From an uncultured Treponema sp. (lineage in GTDB: Bacteria; Spirochaetota; Spirochaetia; Treponematales; Treponemataceae), in contig NZ_CALHGC010000288.1 in assembly GCF_938029485.1 (NCBI RefSeq), positions 1 to 9,351 on the forward strand: 9,351 nucleotides of DNA. The letters run 5' to 3'. The notes beneath the pieces are model-generated. The model was not told the DNA's origin. It saw only the letters and a list, made by a program, of their open reading frames with translations, and ran no database searches. Every line of letters starts with the position of its first letter. Within the stretch, counting starts at the first letter, position 1. Of this stretch, positions 6,385 through 9,351 are shown piece by piece. The translations under genes and the position numbers were made by a program.

Positions 6385-6509
6385 GGCACCGTAGCATAAG
6401 GGTAATGCGCCGCCGCTTTGAAGAAATATGATGTAGCGCGCGTACCATCAGGCGGCATACCTACGGGCGGCTATAGAATACTATGCAGGTTCGAGTCCTG
6501 CCGGTGCCA
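6385..6509 (+). tRNA. tRNA-like RNA with enlarged anticodon/variable region
   Basis: A 125-nt element with three canonical tRNA parts. The acceptor stem is GGCACCG (6385-6391) with CGGTGCC (6502-6508), 7 bp, then discriminator A6509. The D arm is GCAT (6394-6397), loop AAGGGTA, ATGC (6405-6408). The T arm is GCAGG (6485-6489), loop TTCGAGT, CCTGC (6497-6501). Invariant-type bases T8, A14, GG in the D loop, A21, TTC of the T loop and A58 are present. In place of a 17-nt anticodon arm and variable loop there are 75 nt (6410-6484). CCGCC (6410-6414) can pair with GGCGG at 6451 or 6466. TGATG (6429-6433) pairs with CATCA (6446-6450). ATAG/CTAT (6473-6484) could be a long variable arm. CTTTGAA (6416-6422) resembles a Gln (TTG) anticodon loop, but the register is off by one. 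CCA is not encoded. Amino-acid identity is undetermined. Confidence 0.7.
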
Positions 6510-6525
6510 ATAAGGGGGTAAGAAA

Positions 6526-6750
6526 ATGACACTAAACGAAATAATTTCTTACGCAAAGAAACAGAAAATTGATTTTGATAAACCGGTTGCAGGCCTGTTT
6601 ATATTAAATCATATTATACCGTTTTCCATTTTTAATTGTAGTTGCAATTTTAAAAACGAATTAAAACTTGAAGCACAGCTTTCAAATGACTTTCCGATTT
6701 GTCATATCGACTGGGGCTACGAATGCGAAGATGAGGAGATGGAAGAATGA
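6526..6750 (+). CDS. Hypothetical protein, 74 residues
   Basis: A short acidic protein not recognised. It starts with a helix (LNEIISYAKKQKIDFDKP), has a hydrophobic middle (GLFILNHIIPFSIFNC) that is too short and broken for a confident membrane helix, and ends in an acidic tail (ECEDEEMEE). A strong AAGGGGG at 6513-6519 precedes the ATG and lies directly after the tRNA-like gene. Its stop overlaps the next start (ATGA, 6747-6750), which supports it being translated. Confidence 0.6.
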   Translation: MTLNEIISYAKKQKIDFDKPVAGLFILNHIIPFSIFNCSCNFKNELKLEAQLSNDFPICHIDWGYECEDEEMEE

Positions 6751-7046
6751 CGAAAACCGCAGATACACAAGATAAAATCATCGAAATTACAGAAGCGATG
6801 CGCGATTTGATTTTGTACAAAAATGAAAAGTACGGGGATAGTGCGCTGCATCCTAAGCGTATTTTTCACAAAGGAAATGCTGTCAGCTCAATTCTTATTC
6901 GACTAGACGATAAACTGAGCCGTGTTATGGAAAACAATGACCAACTTCCGCGCATCAATGATGTAGCTGACATCATCGGCTATTGTACCTTGCTTCTTGT
7001 CGGCATGGGCGCAAAAAAGGAAGACATTGAAAAGCTAATGGATTGA
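6747..7046 (+). CDS. Small helical phage protein, Nmad1/MazG-like pattern
   Basis: A 99-residue all-helical protein with the pattern LILYKNEKYGDSAL, then IRLDDKLSRV, then INDVADIIGYCTLLLV. Such KYGxS, RLxDKLxR and DxADxxGY blocks occur in small phage proteins related to DUF1599 (nucleotide-modification-associated domain 1), and recall the acidic helices of MazG-type nucleotide pyrophosphohydrolases. By that analogy it may act on nucleotides or a modified-base pathway, but the exact family and activity are uncertain. It overlaps the preceding gene by four bases and its ribosome binding site (GAGGAGATGGAAG) lies inside that gene. An 82-base AT-rich gap follows, the largest non-coding gap in the second half after the RNA gene. 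Confidence 0.65.
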   Translation: MTKTADTQDKIIEITEAMRDLILYKNEKYGDSALHPKRIFHKGNAVSSILIRLDDKLSRVMENNDQLPRINDVADIIGYCTLLLVGMGAKKEDIEKLMD

Positions 7047-7064
7047 AACACGGGAAAGTAAAAT

Positions 7065-7124
7065 ATGGATACTTATAATTTACTTTGTGGCTTAAAAATA
7101 AAATATAGATTTTTTAAGAGGTGA
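7065..7124 (+). CDS. Possible 19-residue leader ORF
   Basis: In the gap before the next gene an ATG at 7065, six bases after GGGAAAG (7052-7058), opens a frame reading MDTYNLLCGLKIKYRFFKR. Its stop (7122-7124) falls within the ribosome binding site of the next gene, so translating it could control that site. It may also be chance: the stretch is AT-rich and contains a TATAAT. Confidence 0.22.
   Translation: MDTYNLLCGLKIKYRFFKR
7074..7079 (+). promoter_or_regulatory. Possible -10 element (TATAAT)
   Basis: A perfect TATAAT lies in the AT-rich gap before the gene at 7129. No good -35 hexamer stands 16-18 bases upstream (the sequence there is around CGGGAA), and a TTGAAA at 7043-7048 is 25 bases away, too far. 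A weak or activator-dependent internal promoter is possible. Confidence 0.25.
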
Positions 7125-7128
7125 AACA

Positions 7129-7647
7129 ATGAAAAAAGAAGATTTGATTGAATTGAAAAAATGTAAAGGGTATCAGACTTTATCACAAGCGGTTGAGAAA
7201 GATATTGCTCGCAACCCGAAAGATACAGAATATGCAGAAAAATTAAACTGGGTAACAGAAAGAGCGCTGCATTATGCAGAAAAATTAAATCTGTCTGCTT
7301 CTGAACTTTTGGATAAATGGGAAGAAGAACGAGATTATTGGTATATGAACTATTATCAAGATTGTAATATGCCAAAAATCGAGGGCGATAACGTTTTTGT
7401 TTTTGACACTGTAGATGATTTTCTAAAATCTATTCCTTCTAAGAAGTTTATTTGCCCTTGCTGTAAAGGAATTACGACAAATCCTTACGAGTGTAATTCA
7501 GGGATCAAAAAAGATAACAAACCTTGCGATTGGAAAGTTTACGGTCTTTTTGATTTGGGACACGTAACAGTATTTGTTAAAGACAAATTGCAGTCTGATA
7601 AAATATTTACCCCGGTAGATTGGGAAGAAGGAGAAAAAACAAAATGA
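7129..7647 (+). CDS. Hypothetical protein with C-terminal zinc-binding cluster
   Basis: A 172-residue protein of unknown function. The N-terminal 75 residues are helical, with YAEKLN occurring twice 14 residues apart, encoded by an identical 17-base stretch. The C-terminal half contains CPCCKG (C109, C111, C112), C122 and C133, a cluster spaced like a zinc ribbon. The opening KKEDLIELKKCKGYQTLSQA resembles phage proteins I cannot name. AAGAGGTG at 7116-7123 serves the start. The stop overlaps the next start (ATGA, 7644-7647). Cytoplasmic: no signal or membrane segment is seen. Confidence 0.7.
   Translation: MKKEDLIELKKCKGYQTLSQAVEKDIARNPKDTEYAEKLNWVTERALHYAEKLNLSASELLDKWEEERDYWYMNYYQDCNMPKIEGDNVFVFDTVDDFLKSIPSKKFICPCCKGITTNPYECNSGIKKDNKPCDWKVYGLFDLGHVTVFVKDKLQSDKIFTPVDWEEGEKTK
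7231..7289 (+). repeat. 17-base direct repeat within a gene
   Basis: TATGCAGAAAAATTAAA occurs at 7231-7247 and again, identical, at 7273-7289. The 42-base period equals 14 codons and encodes YAEKLN twice in the same helix register. Identity at the wobble positions points to a recent local duplication or gene conversion and not just protein-level constraint. Confidence 0.7.
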
Positions 7648-7928
7648 CAATCGAAGAAATGAAAGCAAAGGGGTTTAAGCGGTACACAGCATTTTTAGAA
7701 AGAGTAATTTCGACCGGAGCAATAGAAATATGGGCAAGGAATGAGAGCGATGCAAAGCAAATATTTGAAAACGTCGCTGATGAGCTCGGTCATAATTACT
7801 ATGAAGACTGGGAAGCTGCAACAGTCGAATTATTTGGAGAGTGCAATATTCCCTTACCATCTACACCACTTGCGCAACGAACCGTAACGGATTTCAACGA
7901 AGATTTTTACAAAAACGAGGAGGAATAA
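7644..7928 (+). CDS. Hypothetical protein, 94 residues
   Basis: An acidic protein not recognised. It reads as strand-helix-strand (YTAFLERVISTGAIEIWARNESDAKQIFENVADELG) followed by a Trp/Glu segment and a charged tail. The alternation of a beta strand with an alanine/acid helix is common in small phage proteins of unknown role. AAGGAG at 7628-7633, ten bases from ATG 7644, favours this start over an upstream in-frame TTG at 7620. The start overlaps the preceding stop by four bases, and the next gene starts two bases after its stop. Confidence 0.65.
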   Translation: MTIEEMKAKGFKRYTAFLERVISTGAIEIWARNESDAKQIFENVADELGHNYYEDWEAATVELFGECNIPLPSTPLAQRTVTDFNEDFYKNEEE

Positions 7929-7930
7929 TA

Positions 7931-8158
7931 ATGAGAGTGGTTGTAGGTTTTATGGTGAATTGTTTGGTCTCTGTTTTAGTGTTTTGTGTGCTTAATTTTC
8001 ACTTCTTTGAAAAAAGACGGTATCGAGTATTAAAGAAATGGAATGCACAATTGGACATTCTTTTGAAGGCTGCTGAACTTAAAAACAAGGGAATACCAAT
8101 CCCGGAACATATACAGCGTTACATTAGAGAGCTGTATAAAACGACAGAGGAGAAGTAA
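7931..8158 (+). CDS. Small single-pass membrane protein
   Basis: A 75-residue protein whose first 27 residues contain one hydrophobic helix (VVVGFMVNCLVSVLVFCVLNFHFF) followed at once by EKRRYRVLKKW. The positive charges after the helix predict an N-out/C-in orientation, with a 45-residue cytoplasmic helix tail. Its role is unknown. It is not next to lysis genes, so a holin role is not supported; a membrane-anchored host-takeover or exclusion function is possible. A strong GAGGAGGA (7917-7924) six bases before ATG 7931 sets the start. Longer in-frame extension upstream merely overlaps the previous gene. Confidence 0.65.
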   Translation: MRVVVGFMVNCLVSVLVFCVLNFHFFEKRRYRVLKKWNAQLDILLKAAELKNKGIPIPEHIQRYIRELYKTTEEK

Positions 8159-8161
8159 ATC

Positions 8162-8626
8162 ATGGAATTTGACAAATCGAGAGTATACACCGCGGTCAAT
8201 GCGGAAGATTTACCCATTGGGAGTAAGTGTATTTTTGCCAATAATGTTTTTACGTTAAAAGACCATGTGCGTAATAATTATCCGGCGGAGATACTAATCA
8301 GTGTTTGTAGTGAAACCATCACGGAACGCTTTAACAGCGACAGCGATGAATTCTATTCTTTAGCCTACCTTATCGAACCGCCCGCCGAACCTAAGTACAA
8401 GCCGTTTGAGAGTGTTGAAAAAGCGATGGAAGCAATTAAGGCACACGGCCGTTACGTAATTAAAACAAACAACATGATGTCCGCTTTTCTGGTTACTGAA
8501 GATGATAAAGATCAAGGAGAATCCAGAATTTTCATAGATGGATATTGGTATAGCCTTCAAGAGCTATGTAGGTTGTTTGTTTTCGCCGACGATGATACGC
8601 CGTGCGGGGAATTGGTGGAGGAGTAA
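8162..8626 (+). CDS. Hypothetical phage protein, 154 residues
   Basis: An acidic protein of a type I recall only as unnamed phage proteins: a central YKPFESVEKAMEAIKAHGRYV motif, a beta-rich stretch (AFLVTEDD, then IFIDGYWYSLQELCRLFVF) and a TPCGELVEE end. The N-terminal 75 residues (LPIGSKCIFANNVFTLKDHV) look like a small beta domain. The phrase DLPIGSK also resembles the DLPIGTK near the N-terminus of the helicase loader here, which may only reflect a common local fold. GAGGAGA at 8147-8153 precedes the start. It begins three bases after the membrane-protein gene and is followed after three bases by the next gene. Confidence 0.68.
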   Translation: MEFDKSRVYTAVNAEDLPIGSKCIFANNVFTLKDHVRNNYPAEILISVCSETITERFNSDSDEFYSLAYLIEPPAEPKYKPFESVEKAMEAIKAHGRYVIKTNNMMSAFLVTEDDKDQGESRIFIDGYWYSLQELCRLFVFADDDTPCGELVEE

Positions 8627-8629
8627 ACT

Positions 8630-8986
8630 ATGCAAGATTTAAATGACATTATGATTAAAAGCTGTCTTGAGGGAGAAAATTGCAAAACACAGCAAGAATT
8701 TCTGGAGAAAATCCTCAAATTAAAAAAGGAATATCTGGAAGCTGAAATCTGTTTTGTGACTAAAGGAAGTAAGGAAAAGAATATTCCTTTTTTCTTCTCG
8801 CAAAAAATCAAAAGTGTATGGCTTGATAAGATAGTCAAAGACTCTTTTCTAGACAAGTCGATGCAAGGACGGCCGCTCTCTTATTTTTATACCGGTGAAC
8901 AATTCGGTCTTTATGATTTGAACGATGAACTACCTGATACTCGTGATGAGCACCTAGCAATCGTTGTTATGTTAGAAGATGACTAG
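8630..8986 (+). CDS. Hypothetical protein, 118 residues
   Basis: I do not recognise this protein. It starts with a helical region (MQDLNDIMIKSCLEGENCKTQQEFLEKILKLKKEYLEAE), then a mixed region with aromatic residues (PFFFSQKIKSVWLDKIV, PLSYFYTGEQFGLYDL) and an acidic end (VVMLEDD). No motif, membrane segment or metal site is seen. GGAGGAG at 8617-8623, inside the end of the previous gene, provides an excellent ribosome binding site. It precedes the cytosine methyltransferase gene by 14 bases. Confidence 0.65.
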   Translation: MQDLNDIMIKSCLEGENCKTQQEFLEKILKLKKEYLEAEICFVTKGSKEKNIPFFFSQKIKSVWLDKIVKDSFLDKSMQGRPLSYFYTGEQFGLYDLNDELPDTRDEHLAIVVMLEDD

Positions 8987-9000
8987 GACAATCCTACTTG

Positions 9001-9351
9001 ATGACCTACCTATCAGTCTGCTCCGGTATTGAAGCAGTAAGCGTTGCATGGGAACCGATAGGCTTAAAGCCTATCGGCTTTTCAGAAATTGAACCTTTCC
9101 CTTGCGAATTATTGAAGCAAAAATACCCGAACGTAAAAAATTATGGAGACATAACACAATATGAGAAATGGAACGCGGGAGAATTTGACATTCTGGTCGG
9201 AGGAACACCTTGCCAGTCTTTCAGTGTTGCCGGAAAGAGAGGCGGAACCGCTGACGAGCGAGGCGCTCTCATGTATGCCTATCTGGGAATTGTGGAAACA
9301 TACCGCCCCTGCTGGGTTATATGGGAAAACGTACCCGGCGTTTTATCCTCG
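9001..9351 (+). CDS. C5-cytosine DNA methyltransferase (N-terminal part)
   Basis: The frame from ATG 9001 stays open to the window end (117 codons seen). It transfers methyl from S-adenosylmethionine to carbon 5 of cytosine in a specific DNA site. Motif I (LSVCSGIEAVSVAW, residues 4-17) binds cofactor, followed by FSEIEP (about 28-33). Motif IV, GGTPCQSFSVAG, carries the catalytic cysteine of the PCQ loop, and motif VI appears as ENVPG near the edge. The target-recognition domain and motifs VIII-X would lie beyond the window. The ribosome binding site is weak (AGGA, 8985-8988, 12 bases away); a TTG at 8998 is an alternative start. With the upstream amino-methyltransferase it would give the phage two separate DNA methylation marks. 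Confidence 0.9.
   Translation, partial: MTYLSVCSGIEAVSVAWEPIGLKPIGFSEIEPFPCELLKQKYPNVKNYGDITQYEKWNAGEFDILVGGTPCQSFSVAGKRGGTADERGALMYAYLGIVETYRPCWVIWENVPGVLSS

Noticed and set aside
6405..6431. Eight-codon ORF (MRRRFEEI) within the tRNA-like gene
   Set aside because: It lies across the D stem and the GC-rich arm; RNA structure explains the sequence better, and the ORF is too short to support.
6415..6465. Group I intron in the tRNA-like gene
   Set aside because: The inserted block is about 44-51 nt, far below the size of a catalytic group I core, and no P7-like elements are seen.
6385..6509. tmRNA or selenocysteine tRNA
   Set aside because: The element is too short for tmRNA and has no tag reading frame. 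The acceptor (7 bp) and D stem (4 bp) do not match the longer stems of tRNA-Sec.
6319..6587. GATAAACCGGT repeated at 6319-6329 and 6577-6587, flanking the tRNA-like gene
   Set aside because: Both copies encode Asp-Lys-Pro-Val in unrelated proteins. An 11-base match with shared codons can be chance, and no other mobile-element hallmark is present.
7931..8158. Holin role for the one-helix membrane protein
   Set aside because: There is no endolysin or spanin nearby, and the location in the early operon does not fit a lysis cassette.

Overview
The window is a compact stretch of phage or prophage DNA. Nineteen likely protein genes and one tRNA-like RNA gene all lie on the + strand. Most are separated by 0-40 bases or overlap by ATGA-type junctions, and nearly all have a strong Shine-Dalgarno sequence. 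No integrase, structural or lysis gene is visible, so this is the early (replication and DNA modification) arm. The gene families are typical of temperate phages of low- to mid-GC anaerobes, such as Firmicutes and host-associated spirochaetes like Treponema. Nothing in the sequence fixes the host. The standard code, with TGA as stop, is used.

Layout. Positions 1-2752 are the replication core: a DUF1351-type protein, a winged-helix replisome organiser with an acidic linker, and a DnaC-like AAA+ helicase loader with a zinc-binding N-terminus. Positions 2822-3855 hold a small Cro/CI-like HTH protein and a beta-class DNA amino-methyltransferase. Positions 3878-4956 hold a DUF6948-like protein overlapping a glycine-rich protein with a conserved C-terminal domain. 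Positions 4961-6378 hold two proteins of unknown function, a small Cys-rich zinc protein and an ASCH-domain protein. Positions 6385-6509 hold the most unusual element: a tRNA-like RNA with intact acceptor, D and T arms, but a 75-nt block where the anticodon arm and variable loop should be. Positions 6526-8986 hold seven small accessory genes: a possible nucleotide-metabolism protein, a zinc-binding protein, a one-helix membrane protein and four unknowns. From 9001 a C5-cytosine methyltransferase begins and runs off the window.

How it fits together. The organiser and loader resemble the lambda O/P pair. Two similar 18-mers containing ACCGGTT lie inside the linker-coding part of the organiser gene, where such phages often keep their origin. 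Two methyltransferases of different chemistry bracket the accessory block and probably protect phage DNA from restriction. The ASCH gene ends 6 bases before the tRNA-like gene. ASCH domains are linked to RNA binding and RNA-base chemistry, so a protein/RNA pair is a reasonable but unproven idea.

No convincing rho-independent terminator, CRISPR array or insertion sequence was found. The only promoter-like signal is a lone TATAAT in the gap at 7047-7128.
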